DNA of 64,000 nt from contig RXJA01000108.1 in assembly GCA_003963455.1 (NCBI GenBank), positions 62,001-126,000 on the forward strand, read 5' to 3'. Under the pieces are notes generated by a model. The model was not told the DNA's origin and ran no database searches. It saw only the letters and a list, made by a program, of their open reading frames with translations. Both the position numbers and the translations under genes were made by a program. The DNA comes from Hyphomicrobiales bacterium (GTDB taxonomy: Bacteria; Pseudomonadota; Alphaproteobacteria; Rhizobiales; Rhizobiaceae). Below, in pieces: positions 40,606 through 49,527 of the stretch (position 1 is the first letter of the stretch; each line of letters begins with the position of its first letter).

Positions 40606-42941
40606 ACCGGGACGCGCAGATCGCCTGGTGGGTTGAGCTGGTCGAGGCCGCGCGTCGCGCGGTCAGTGATGCCGGCGAGACGCGGCGGCGGCGATCGCTT
40701 GGTCTCGACGACGAGTTACGCGCCCGTCGCGGTCGCGTCGCGCCGCTCCCCAAGGCGCCGACCGCGCAGGAGATCATCCGCGGGACGACGATCACCGGCG
40801 GCCGGGATGAGGAGCGGACGCGGCTCCTGCCGACCTCGGCCGGCGGTGGCGGAGGCGGAGGAGGGACGTCGGCACCGTCGGGCTCGAAACCCGGTCAGGT
40901 CGCGGGAGGCGGCGGTCCTGGCGGAGGAGGCGCGCGCGCGGCGGGGCAGGGCGAGGCGGTCGGCCGGGCTCGTCAGCTGGCGGCCGGCTACCAGCCCGCC
41001 GTGATCAAGGTGGTGTCCTATGCCCGTGGAGTCGCCCGCGCGACGGCGACCGGCCAATATGTTCAGCGCGAGGATGTCGCGCTCGAAACGTATGACGGGC
41101 GGATCCTCGCCGATCGCCAAGCCGTCGCCGACGAGATCAAGGCCTGGTCGACCAACTTCGCCAAGCGGGCCGAGAGCCACGACGTCGGCGCCGTGCGCTT
41201 GTCCCTGCAGGGGGTCGCCGACACGACCGAGGGCAGGGAAACCTACGAGAAGGCGATCGCGGCGGGATTCGAAGGCCACCGGTATGCTTATCGCCTCGAC
41301 GTCACGCAGAAGGGCGAGCTCGAAGCGCGCATCGTCACAGCAATGGCTGGAGCGGGCAAGGAGCGCTTCCGGGTTCGGGAAGAGCGCGTCGGAGAAGAGG
41401 GCAGGGGTTTCACCCGGAAGCGGCTCGATCTGGCGTCGGAAGCGCGCGCGAAGGAGCGGATAACGGTAGCCACCGGCTTGGCGCCGGACACAATCGCCAT
41501 CGCTCCGGGCGCCACGAGCCATGGCCGCGACGGCGTTACCTATCGGCTGAATAAGCTGATCGAGAAAGGGCCTGCGACCGACGATCGTGGCCGCGCGATC
41601 GCCAATGTCGCCGAGACCAGGACCGCGGCGCGAGAATGGGGAGCCACGCTCCGCTCGCAATCCTCGCGTGATACCATGCATCTGATCGTGTCGGCGAAGG
41701 CCGGGACGGACGTTGGCGCGCTGACGCGGGCTGCCCGCGCGTTCTTGCAAGATCGTTTTGCCGATCACAAGTTCATATTCGGCGTCCACACCGACAAGGA
41801 GGCCGACGGCCATGTCCACGTCCACGCCGTCGTCGCGGTCAAAAGCGAGTCCGGGCAGAAGCTGCATCCGAGCCGAGAGACCTTCAGCGAATGGCGCCAG
41901 GTCTATGCCCAGCATGCGCAGGCGGAAGGTCTCAAGATCGTCGCGACATCCGCGCGCGAGCGCGCGTCGTCGCAAAGCTACGGCCCCAAGGACAAGGCGA
42001 TCGTCGAAGCGGCGGATCGGCCGCGGCCGACACGAGAGGCAAGCGATCGCGCCTATGCCGCGGATCCAGCCAATCGGCGGCTCATCGACAATGCCCGGCA
42101 GCGGATCGCGGTCGCGCGGACAAATCCAATTCGCCTGCCCGTGACGGCGCAGGACCTGAAGCTCGTGAACGAGGGCGTTCAGGCCTGGCGGACGGTTGCG
42201 GCCGAGCAGCCGGCGAACCCGCAAGCAAAGGACATGCTCGAGCGCCTGCTCATGGCCCAGACGGTCGGGTCTATCGTGCAGACGATCGGGAAACGCGTGG
42301 AGCAGCTGACGAAGGAGAACTCGACCATGGCAGTGACATCGGAGCAGATGGCAAAGGATCTGCGCCTTATGAACGACGCGGTGTCGCGAACGAGCGACCT
42401 GCTGGACGGCGAGACGAAACAGCAATTTCGCGAGGCCTCATCGCGATATCTCGAGACGCTCGCAAACCGCGTCGACCTGCAGCGAGCTTCAGAACACGGC
42501 ATCCAGCAGATGACGCGCGCCGAAGTCGAGGCGATCGCCGGTGCCAATGCCGACAGGCTCATCGAGCGGGCGAGCGGAATTCAGCAGCGTGAAGAGCGTG
42601 AGGCCGCTGCGGCCGCGAGATTGGCAGATCGCGCGATTGCCGCTGAGCGTCGGGAGGAAGCCACGGTCGGCATCGACCCGACGACCCAGCGCGAGCTCCG
42701 CGCCGAGCGGGCGATCGTCGCCGGCGCGCAGAAGTCAGCAGCGCAGGAGACACGGGAAGCGGCGGCGGCGCGCGAGGCAGCAGCATCGCTCGCGCAACAT
42801 CCGGCCGACCGCCTGTCGCCGACGCTGCTTCAGACCGATGCGCTCGCGCAGCTGCGTGCCGAACAAGAGCAAATCATTCGTGAGATCGAAGCCAGCGAGG
42901 GGGCCCAGGCTCAGTCGACGAAACCGCAGCGGATGACGTAG
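40602..42941 (+). CDS. HUH relaxase / mobilisation nuclease
   Basis: 779 residues. The HUH metal-binding motif DGHVHVHAVV is near residue 400 (with VHTDKEAD just before), and an upstream block MHLIVSAKAG corresponds to the relaxase core strand. Unusually the first 400 residues precede it: a Gly-rich linker (80-115) and a segment with VKVVSYARGVARATATGQYV, where the catalytic Tyr may lie. C-terminal 350 residues are helical and charged, with a coiled-coil look. The protein should nick oriT and lead the strand into a recipient. MOB class is not certain. Confidence 0.82.
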   Translation: MNRDAQIAWWVELVEAARRAVSDAGETRRRRSLGLDDELRARRGRVAPLPKAPTAQEIIRGTTITGGRDEERTRLLPTSAGGGGGGGGTSAPSGSKPGQVAGGGGPGGGGARAAGQGEAVGRARQLAAGYQPAVIKVVSYARGVARATATGQYVQREDVALETYDGRILADRQAVADEIKAWSTNFAKRAESHDVGAVRLSLQGVADTTEGRETYEKAIAAGFEGHRYAYRLDVTQKGELEARIVTAMAGAGKERFRVREERVGEEGRGFTRKRLDLASEARAKERITVATGLAPDTIAIAPGATSHGRDGVTYRLNKLIEKGPATDDRGRAIANVAETRTAAREWGATLRSQSSRDTMHLIVSAKAGTDVGALTRAARAFLQDRFADHKFIFGVHTDKEADGHVHVHAVVAVKSESGQKLHPSRETFSEWRQVYAQHAQAEGLKIVATSARERASSQSYGPKDKAIVEAADRPRPTREASDRAYAADPANRRLIDNARQRIAVARTNPIRLPVTAQDLKLVNEGVQAWRTVAAEQPANPQAKDMLERLLMAQTVGSIVQTIGKRVEQLTKENSTMAVTSEQMAKDLRLMNDAVSRTSDLLDGETKQQFREASSRYLETLANRVDLQRASEHGIQQMTRAEVEAIAGANADRLIERASGIQQREEREAAAAARLADRAIAAERREEATVGIDPTTQRELRAERAIVAGAQKSAAQETREAAAAREAAASLAQHPADRLSPTLLQTDALAQLRAEQEQIIREIEASEGAQAQSTKPQRMT

Positions 42942-43185
42942 TTGTCCAGAAACGTCGAACGTCACCGGGCCTATGGTGTTCTCGCGCCTGGCGCCGCGGC
43001 AAGGTCCAAAATTGGCGACGAGACCTGCGAGACGTTCAGCTCGGGCCAAAACACGGGATTGTTCGGACTGAGCCGCGAGACGATCGCAAAGATGTGCCGG
43101 CCCTCGATCCGGCTGGCTGCTCGCGCTCGAAGCCGGTCGAGAAGCCGGCTGCTGGTGGGGGTGCCGGACGAGATGAGACGGGAGA

Positions 43186-43614
43186 CTATGGAAGCTCCGC
43201 CCCGTAGAAAGCCTCGCCCTGGATCTGCTCGCCGAGCTCGTCGAAGATCATGAGTTCGCAGGCCCGGCGACGCTGTCCGTTCAGATCGGCCTCGTAGATC
43301 ACGTTGAGCTCTCGTCGGACAGGATCCCATGTCGCGCGGTCGAGTGTGAACGCAAGCGTGGTCAGCTTGTCAAGTGCCGAACGCCAATAGGCGGCGAGGG
43401 CGGTTTTCCCCTCAATGCGAGACGAGCCGACATATTTGGCTGCGACCGGACTGACGAAGACGGCATCGTCGCGGAAATGACTCAGTACCGCTTCAACGTC
43501 GCGTCCGTTCCATGCGGCGATCCAGCCCTCGGCGAAAGCCATCATGGCGGCTCGCGTCATCACCACGTGGTGCCCTATAGGCGCCACAGCTTCTGGCTCG
43601 TCTCGTTCGCTCAT
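43186..43614 (-). CDS. SnoaL/NTF2-like protein
   Basis: 142 residues with the NTF2-like fold: FAEGWIAAWNGRDVEAVLSH, FRDDAVFVSPVAAK and GKTALAAYWRSALDKLTTLA. Such proteins are small-molecule isomerases or hydrolases, or ketosteroid-isomerase-like binding proteins. The ATG overlaps the stop of the methyltransferase upstream (ATGA), so it is the last gene of a three-gene operon with two SAM-dependent methyltransferases. Substrate unknown. Confidence 0.85.
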   Translation of the reverse strand: MSERDEPEAVAPIGHHVVMTRAAMMAFAEGWIAAWNGRDVEAVLSHFRDDAVFVSPVAAKYVGSSRIEGKTALAAYWRSALDKLTTLAFTLDRATWDPVRRELNVIYEADLNGQRRRACELMIFDELGEQIQGEAFYGAELP

Positions 43615-44315
43615 GCGCTACGCCTCGCGATCCAGGAGCCCCAGAACAGGCTCGAGAAGAAGAGACGCGGCTGCTCGAAGCCGGTCTCCGCGAGAAGGCT
43701 TTCGACCGCAGCATCCGACCCGGGCGGATCAGCGCCTTGCAGAATCTTGCCGCGCTTCACCTCGACCTCTTCCGGTGAAGCGCCCGCCATCCGCCACCGC
43801 TCGCCCCAGGCCTTCAGGAAGAGCAGGTTTTCGGCATAGGCGCCGCGATTGCAGGCGAGAATGAGCGTACCGCCGGGGTGAAGCCGCGCCGCGACCGCGC
43901 GCAGCAGAGCAAGCTTCGCCTCGCGTCCGCGAAGATGATGGAGAACGCCGATAACGGTCACAGCATCGAAGCGGTTGTCTACCGGCAGTTCGTCGACATA
44001 GCCGGAGTGCCAGGTCGTCAGATGGCTAAGACCGGCGGCCTCGACGGATGCAATGGCCCCGGCCAGCATCGGCGGGGAGGGATCGACCGCAAGGAAGCGC
44101 CAGCTCGGCCGAAGCTTGCCGGCGACGAGGATCTCCTGCGCCGTTCCGCCCGCGCCGACGACCAGGATCCGTCGGTCCAGGCTCTCGCCGAGATCCGCCG
44201 ACAGGAGACAGGCGGCAAGCTCATGGCAGGCGTCGTAGCCGGCGAGCGCGATGCGGCTCTGCTCAGCATATTCGCCGGCGCGCGTGGCGTCGAATTTGGC
44301 GGCGGATGCGGTCAT
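43611..44315 (-). CDS. class I SAM-dependent methyltransferase
   Basis: 234 residues from the ATG at 44315, five bases after the stop of the preceding methyltransferase. Motif I is ILVVGAGGTAQEILVAG and motif II-like FLAVDPSPPMLAGA; FDAVTVIGVLHHLRG and RLHPGGTLILACNRG are standard post-motif blocks. An upstream extension in this frame (to 44552) lies wholly inside the other gene and is rejected. Second gene of the operon; the product could modify a small lipid-like or phenolic substrate. Confidence 0.85.
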   Translation of the reverse strand: MTASAAKFDATRAGEYAEQSRIALAGYDACHELAACLLSADLGESLDRRILVVGAGGTAQEILVAGKLRPSWRFLAVDPSPPMLAGAIASVEAAGLSHLTTWHSGYVDELPVDNRFDAVTVIGVLHHLRGREAKLALLRAVAARLHPGGTLILACNRGAYAENLLFLKAWGERWRMAGASPEEVEVKRGKILQGADPPGSDAAVESLLAETGFEQPRLFFSSLFWGSWIARRSA

Positions 44316-44320
44316 GATCG

Positions 44321-45085
44321 TCAGGCTGCCGCGGCTTCGATCAGCGTGATGTCGAGCAGGAACGAGCCGTCCGGCTCGATCGCAAAATGCGCTCGCGTCT
44401 CGGCGGATGCCGCCGCTTGAAGCGCCCGGATTGCCTTGACGTTGTCGGCAGGTGTCCGCATCCGCGCCGTCCAGACCGGGAAGTCCATCCGCAATTGCCA
44501 GCTTCGGGACGAAGTAACGGCGAAACCGACGCGATGCAGCGCCGCCATCCATTCGCTCACGCTGTAGTCGCGCACATGCGAGGTGTCGCGCAGCAATTCG
44601 ACGGCCTGCAGATGGGTATCGAAGAGCGCCGGCCCGGGCGAGCAGGCGTCGATGAAGACGCCCGGCGCGCCGGGCTTCAGCACGCGGCGAGCCTGCCGCA
44701 GGCCGCCGTCGAAATCCTGCCAGTGATGTGCCGAGTAGCGGCAGGCCAGGAAGTCGAAGGCAGCATCGGGGAAGGGCAGGCGCTCGGCCGGCGCCTCGAC
44801 GGTCTCGACGTTGGAAAGACCTTTTTCGCGTGCCGTGTCTGCCACCGCGGCCAGCATCTCGCGCGAGAGGTCAGCGGCGGTAACCCGCGCCGCGTGACGC
44901 GCCATCAGGTAGGAGACATGGCCGCCGCCCGTGCCGAGGTCGAGCGCATGCCGGGGCCCGTGCTGCGCAACGATGGCGTCGAGCGCCTCGAGATCGGCGC
45001 CCTGCGCGTGAACGACACTCTCGACATAAGCCTTGGCGCGTGGCCCGAACTGGGCCTCCACGACGCTATCGTGATATTTTGCCAT
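44321..45085 (-). CDS. class I SAM-dependent methyltransferase (UbiE-like)
   Basis: 254 residues. Motif I ALDLGTGGGHVSYLMARHA, then VTAADLSREMLAAVADTARE, LPFPDAAFDFLACRYSAHHW and VLKPGAPGVFIDACSPG. The C-terminal half with YSVSEWMAALHRVGF resembles methyltransferases of the UbiE/COQ5 group. First gene of a three-gene operon, divergent from an XRE/MmyB-like regulator 86 bases away, which likely controls it. Substrate not predictable. Confidence 0.88.
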   Translation of the reverse strand: MAKYHDSVVEAQFGPRAKAYVESVVHAQGADLEALDAIVAQHGPRHALDLGTGGGHVSYLMARHAARVTAADLSREMLAAVADTAREKGLSNVETVEAPAERLPFPDAAFDFLACRYSAHHWQDFDGGLRQARRVLKPGAPGVFIDACSPGPALFDTHLQAVELLRDTSHVRDYSVSEWMAALHRVGFAVTSSRSWQLRMDFPVWTARMRTPADNVKAIRALQAAASAETRAHFAIEPDGSFLLDITLIEAAAA

Positions 45086-45171
45086 GAGCGTATCCTGCGA
45101 AGTTCGGTCCCCAGCATGCCCACTATTTAAACTGTTACAATATAGAGTTTTATCCTATTATCATTTCCGCC

Positions 45172-45984
45172 ATGCTCGGATCCGACCAACGCCGCCTTCT
45201 CGGCGATTTCGTGCGCGCCCATCGCGAGCGCGCCAGACCTGCCGTTGCGGCCGGCCGCCGCCGGACACCCGGCTTGCGGCGCGAGGAGCTCGCAGCGCTC
45301 GCAGGCATCAGCATCACCTGGTGCGCATGGATCGAACAAGGTCGTCCGGTACAAGCCTCGCCCGAGACACTGGGGCGGCTGGCCGAGGCCTTATCGCTGA
45401 CACGGGCGGAGCGCGCCTATCTGTTCGAGCTCGCCGACCGGGTCGATCCCGACGATTCTGCCGGTCTCGCCGAGGCGGCACCGGCGTCGCTGGTCGCTGC
45501 GGTCAAGACCTTCGCGCATCCGGCCTATGGTCTCGATCGCCTGTGGAGCGCCTGTTGCTGGAACGAGTCCGCCGCCAGTCTGTTCTGCGGCTGGCTCGAT
45601 GGCGACCATCAGCGCAACCTGCTGCGGTTCGTCTTCATCGAGGACAAAGCCCGCTCGCTGATTCCGCAATGGCAGGATCGCGCGCGCCGGCTTCTGGCGG
45701 AATTCCGCGCCGATTTCGGCCACAATTTTCGCGATCCCCGCGTCAAGCAGTTCATCGAGGGGCTCAAGGCGGAGAGCCCGCTCTTTGCGCGGCTGTGGAA
45801 CGATCAGGACGTTCAGCACCGGATCGGCGGAACGCGAACCTTCGATCATCCAAAGCGTGGGCGCCTCAGCTTCGATCAGCACAGCTTCAGCTCAACGGAA
45901 CGTCACGACTTCAAGCTGGTGCTGCTGGTGCCGGCCGCATCGGCAAGCGGGCGATCGCGATCGTTGGCGAGAAACCCTGGATGA
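45172..45984 (+). CDS. MmyB-like XRE transcriptional regulator
   Basis: 270 residues. The N-terminal HTH (VAAGRRRTPGLRREELAALA, GISITWCAWIEQGRPVQASP, ETLGRLAEALSLTRAERAYL) is followed by the MmyB-like ligand-binding domain (AYGLDRLWSACCWNESAASL, FCGWLDGDHQRNLLRFVF, GTRTFDHPKRGRLSFDQHSF). MmyB-type regulators sense lipid or small ligands. Divergent from the methyltransferase operon, so it probably controls it. Confidence 0.88.
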   Translation: MLGSDQRRLLGDFVRAHRERARPAVAAGRRRTPGLRREELAALAGISITWCAWIEQGRPVQASPETLGRLAEALSLTRAERAYLFELADRVDPDDSAGLAEAAPASLVAAVKTFAHPAYGLDRLWSACCWNESAASLFCGWLDGDHQRNLLRFVFIEDKARSLIPQWQDRARRLLAEFRADFGHNFRDPRVKQFIEGLKAESPLFARLWNDQDVQHRIGGTRTFDHPKRGRLSFDQHSFSSTERHDFKLVLLVPAASASGRSRSLARNPG

Positions 45985-46228
45985 GCGATCGCCCGGTTCA
46001 TCAGTGGCGCCGATCCGCCGCCGCCTCGATCACGCGATCGCGGCGAGTTCGCTCGCGGGGTAGTCGATGTATCCCTTGATCACGCCCTGTTAGAGGCTGT
46101 CCGGATCCGGTGTCGCCAATTACAAACAAGAGGCACTTGAACGCTAGCCAGCGGAAACTACGTGTCTCTGGGCCCATAATTGGGACCAACATGGAGAAAA
46201 CAGGACACCAGTGTAGGGTTAGATTGAG

Positions 46229-46945
46229 ATGTCTTCCGCCAACGATATCACCCCTGCTTCAGGTTCAATTCGCGACACCTCGGAAGAATGTGCAGCGTCC
46301 GCTGTGTCCCTGTGGCAAGCAAGCCTGCACGGTGATCGGGACGCCTTTCAGCGACTACTTAATCCGCACCTTGAGGAACTGCTTGCTGCCGCCGGGCGCG
46401 ATCTTCGGTATCATTGTGCAATCGGCGACATTAGGCAAGACGAGATCTCCGCCGAGGAGTTGGTGGGCGAAACCCTTCTTCGCGCGTGGCGCGATCGCCA
46501 TCGTCGGCCCCATTCGCTGGATATTCGGCCCTGGCTGCTCGGTCTCCAATTCCGCGTTCTGACGCGCATCGTTCGGCAGGAGCTCCTACGGCGCGACTTG
46601 GCCTCCGTCTCGCTCGAAGCGCCGGCTCCCGCAGAGCCAATCTACGACGATGACGAGTCATTCTGGGAGTGGTATCAGCCGGACGAGACGCTACGATGGG
46701 AGGATATCGTAGCCGTCGACGCCACCGCCGGAGTGGAAGAACCAGAACTCTTCGATCGCGGCGTGCCAGGGCTTTCGCCGCTTGCGAGGCAAGTGCTGAT
46801 CTTCCGCCATGTTCATCGCTTCACAGTCGGGGAGGTCGCATCCAGCCTCGGGTTACCCTCCCGCCGGGTTTCCGAGCTTTGGCTTGAGGGGCACGCTGTC
46901 CTGGTAGGCACAAAAAGGGACGACCGCGGCGCGAACTCGGATTGA
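46229..46945 (+). CDS. RNA polymerase sigma factor (ECF-like)
   Basis: 238 residues with sigma-70 region 2 (QDEISAEELVGETLLRAWRD, RPWLLGLQFRVLTRIVRQEL) and region 4 (LSPLARQVLIFRHVHRFTVG then EVASSLGLPSRRVSELWLEG). The two are joined by an acidic 60-residue linker rich in Glu/Asp/Trp (DDDESFWEWYQPDETLRWED), longer than in most ECF sigmas. No anti-sigma gene is next to it. It lies between the methyltransferase cluster and the stress island; a role in the island's expression is speculative. Confidence 0.78.
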   Translation: MSSANDITPASGSIRDTSEECAASAVSLWQASLHGDRDAFQRLLNPHLEELLAAAGRDLRYHCAIGDIRQDEISAEELVGETLLRAWRDRHRRPHSLDIRPWLLGLQFRVLTRIVRQELLRRDLASVSLEAPAPAEPIYDDDESFWEWYQPDETLRWEDIVAVDATAGVEEPELFDRGVPGLSPLARQVLIFRHVHRFTVGEVASSLGLPSRRVSELWLEGHAVLVGTKRDDRGANSD

Positions 46946-47134
46946 CTGGACTCTGCGCGCGTCGACCCCGAAATTGCGAGATCGTGTCACCGGTGCGGCG
47001 CGCGTGAAGGCCGAGGACCGGAGCATCTCCCGGCCTGACCGATACATGGTGGTGCTCGAGCCTTTCGCGTCAGGTGCTGGAAATGTCCGAGAGCGCGGAA
47101 GCGGCGGTTTCGACGAGCGGTCCCGGGGCGCCGA

Positions 47135-47518
47135 TCACTCGGATGAAGCTGCGCAGTCCACGCGGTCTTCGATCTCGAAGGCATGCGTCTCGACCCACCG
47201 ATCGAGTTCACGGATGACGCTGCTCAGCGAGAAACCTAAAGGCGTGAGCGAATATTCAACCCGAGGCGGCACCTCCGAGTAGCTGGTGCGCTCTACCAAG
47301 CCGTACTGCTGGAGACGGCGTAGCGCCTGAACGAGCATCTTTTCTGAAATACCGCCGATGCGCCGGCGCAGTTCTGCGGTGCGGTAGGTGCGTTCACTGA
47401 GCGCGTGCACGACGAGCAGCGTCCATTTTTCCGCTAGCAGAGCAAGCACCTTCCTTGCCGGACAATCGGCAAGAAACACATCGCAGCGGAGTTCACGGAA
47501 AGCAGAGATTTTTTCCAT
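47135..47518 (-). CDS. HxlR-family transcriptional regulator
   Basis: 127 residues from the ATG at 47518, which follows GGAGG. HxlR winged HTH: CPARKVLALLAEKWTLLVVH, SERTYRTAELRRRIGGISEK, MLVQALRRLQQYGLVERTSY and VEYSLTPLGFSLSSVI. The N-terminal Cys residues (RCDVFLADCP) are as in redox-sensing members such as HypR/YodB. A longer frame to 47671 overlaps the divergent gene and is rejected. Divergent from an MBL-fold hydrolase with 109 bases between; it likely represses that gene. Confidence 0.9.
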   Translation of the reverse strand: MEKISAFRELRCDVFLADCPARKVLALLAEKWTLLVVHALSERTYRTAELRRRIGGISEKMLVQALRRLQQYGLVERTSYSEVPPRVEYSLTPLGFSLSSVIRELDRWVETHAFEIEDRVDCAASSE

Positions 47519-47627
47519 ACTTACCTCCGGGTACGTACTTCTTCGGAGGGAGGTATGGGCACATCTCTTCGCCCGCAAGATGCTGCGCCACTTGGGTGCG
47601 GCGTCTGACGATAAAAGGAGATGCGAG

Positions 47628-48608
47628 ATGAAGTTACTTTCGATCTTGATGGCAGCTGTCTCTGCTTCCATGCTGCCCCTGCCCGCTGCTGCTCAGAAAC
47701 GGCCTATCACCATAGCGGAGCAGTCCGTCCAGGCACCCGGGTTCTACCGAGTTATGCTCGGCGATTTCAAAGTTACGGTTCTCAGCGACGGCACCACCGC
47801 GGTGCCGTTCGGCGACCTACTGCATGGCGCAGATCGCGCCAAGCTGTCAGAGATGTTCCGGCGAGCCGGCGAGCCGATCGATCGCGAGACCTCGATCAAC
47901 AGCTATCTGATCGATACCGGAGACCATCGCATCTTGATCGAAGCAGGCGCGGGGCGTCTCTTCGGCGACTGCTGCGGCCGCCTTCCCGCGACGCTGAGGG
48001 CGGCCGGCTACGGGCCGGAGATGATCGACGTCGTTCTGCTCACGCATGTCCATGGAGATCATTCAGGGGGCCTCACGCTGGATGGTCGCCGGGTCTTCCC
48101 AAATGCCGACATCTATCTGGCGAAGAGCGAACTCGACTACTGGCTGAGCGATGCTGCAAAGGCCCGCGCAAAGGCAAGCCATCAGGAAATGTTTGAGGAG
48201 GGCCGTGCGGCGCTGACCCCGTATCAGGCAGCTGGCCGGCTCCGGACGTTCAACGCGCCGACCACTTTGTTTCCGGGCATCCGCGCCATTGCCGCGCCCG
48301 GTCATACGCCGGGCCATAGCTTCTATGAGGTCGAGAGCCGCGGCCACCGTATGCGGGTGATTGGCGACATCATCCACGCGGCCGAGATCCAGCTGAGCCG
48401 ACCCGATATCACTATCGACTTCGACGCGGACGAGAAATTGGCGGCGAAGACCAGAGTGGCCACCCTGGCTGAGCTCGCCAGCAAGCACGAACTAGTTGCA
48501 GGCCCGCACATCTCCTTCCCCGGACTAGGGCATATGGTCCAATCCGGGGATGGCTATGCGTGGATGCCGATTCCCTATTCCACTGCCATTCGCCAAGTCG
48601 GGCAATAA
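47628..48608 (+). CDS. exported MBL-fold metallo-hydrolase
   Basis: 326 residues: signal peptide (SILMAAVSASMLPLPAAAQK), then a beta-lactamase-fold hydrolase with zinc motif LLTHVHGDHSGG, downstream His in AAPGHTPGHSFYEV, Asp in MRVIGDIIHAAEI and C-terminal FPGLGHMVQSGDGY. It resembles quorum-quenching lactonase-like and glyoxalase-II-like exported enzymes. AAAGGAG precedes the ATG at 47628. Probably controlled by the divergent HxlR regulator. Substrate is not predictable. Confidence 0.9.
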   Translation: MKLLSILMAAVSASMLPLPAAAQKRPITIAEQSVQAPGFYRVMLGDFKVTVLSDGTTAVPFGDLLHGADRAKLSEMFRRAGEPIDRETSINSYLIDTGDHRILIEAGAGRLFGDCCGRLPATLRAAGYGPEMIDVVLLTHVHGDHSGGLTLDGRRVFPNADIYLAKSELDYWLSDAAKARAKASHQEMFEEGRAALTPYQAAGRLRTFNAPTTLFPGIRAIAAPGHTPGHSFYEVESRGHRMRVIGDIIHAAEIQLSRPDITIDFDADEKLAAKTRVATLAELASKHELVAGPHISFPGLGHMVQSGDGYAWMPIPYSTAIRQVGQ

Positions 48609-48757
48609 CATTCGACGCTTCTCCGCGTCGTCGCCACGCGGCCAGCGGCGGCGCGGCATTCTCATCGGACGGTGCCCTCGAGCACGGCGCGGTCTGTGAC
48701 CGGAGGAGACCGGGGGGCGCCGCAGTTCAAATGTCGGCCTCCCACTTCCACCTTAAA

Positions 48758-49099
48758 TCACCGCGTCGGTGGCGGGAGCATAAGCGGTTCCGTGAGTTTG
48801 ACGATTTGCTTTTGCCCCCCGTCGTCAACGACCTCCACGCTTGTAAGGCCGGTCGGCCCCTCGTCAACGGTCACACTGCGCGGCTTACGGATGAGGTGAT
48901 CGAGGCCCTCGACGGCGACTTCGAGAATGTCGTCTTTGGGGTCGTAGGTAATACCAAAGATTGGCACCCATTTTGTCGCGATCTGGTCACCGAGCGTCAA
49001 TGCGGCGACCTCGATCTGCGCACGCTTTCCCTCCAATCCCTTTGACACGCGATCGCAGTACGATTGCCATTCGCTTTTCGAGAGTTGATGCACGGCCAT
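48758..49099 (-). CDS. DUF5335 family protein
   Basis: 113 residues of the DUF5335 family: LSKSEWQSYCDRVSKGLEGK, GITYDPKDDILEVAVEGLDH, LIRKPRSVTVDEGPTGLTSV and a C-terminal LMLPPP. Function unknown; in alphaproteobacteria the family tends to sit near stress genes, which fits its place just before the proteostasis island. It is on the opposite strand to the dnaJ gene. ATG start follows GGAGATC. Confidence 0.82.
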   Translation of the reverse strand: MAVHQLSKSEWQSYCDRVSKGLEGKRAQIEVAALTLGDQIATKWVPIFGITYDPKDDILEVAVEGLDHLIRKPRSVTVDEGPTGLTSVEVVDDGGQKQIVKLTEPLMLPPPTR

Positions 49100-49527
49100 T
49101 CAAGATCTCCTGTTTTCAGCGGCAACTTGTGCCAAGAACTCTAAAGTCACGACGCGAGCGCCGGTGTGCAACGAGCACGGCTCGACCTCCCGGATCCGAA
49201 AGCATGACCAAGAATTCTTCGGCGCAATGCAGGGGCTGCAATCCATAGCGACGATGATGTCGCTGGGACACGCAAGTCCGAGTGGAGCTCTCCCTCTGAA
49301 TTCCCGGGCATTCCGAAAGCGGGGTGGGCTTTCAATATTGTGCCGCGTTTAATTCCGCGATGAACTGACGACCGTCATTGCCTCGGCCGTGTGAATCGGC
49401 GAGGCGGGATATTCGGGAGCAGCCATCGCCACATCACCTGGTCGGGGACCGGTCTCGCGTTAACCGCTAAGCCACTTATATCGTGAGGCGACATTCAGAC
49501 CCGATTGACTCGTCATGGAGTGTTGGA
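49100..49527. other. 428-base region between DUF5335 and the dnaJ gene
   Basis: No gene seen. It must hold the dnaJ operon promoter. A CTTATATCG element at 49475 could be a -10 with CTCG about 17 bases before it, a weak heat-shock-type match, so no call is made. Confidence 0.3.

Noticed and set aside
40716..42425. A 569-residue minus-strand frame across the relaxase.
   Set aside because: Shadow frame; the plus strand has the HUH motif and a translational overlap with mobC.
46032..46094. Possible C-terminal fragment of an alkene reductase (old yellow enzyme) on the minus strand, reading QGVIKGYIDYPASELAAIA.
   Set aside because: Nineteen residues are too few to claim a family; left as a possible relic in the gap after the MmyB-like regulator.
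49452..49481. RpoH-type promoter before the dnaJ gene (CTCG with CTTATATCG).
   Set aside because: The -35 element is poor and the spacing is uncertain, unlike the two hsp20 promoters.
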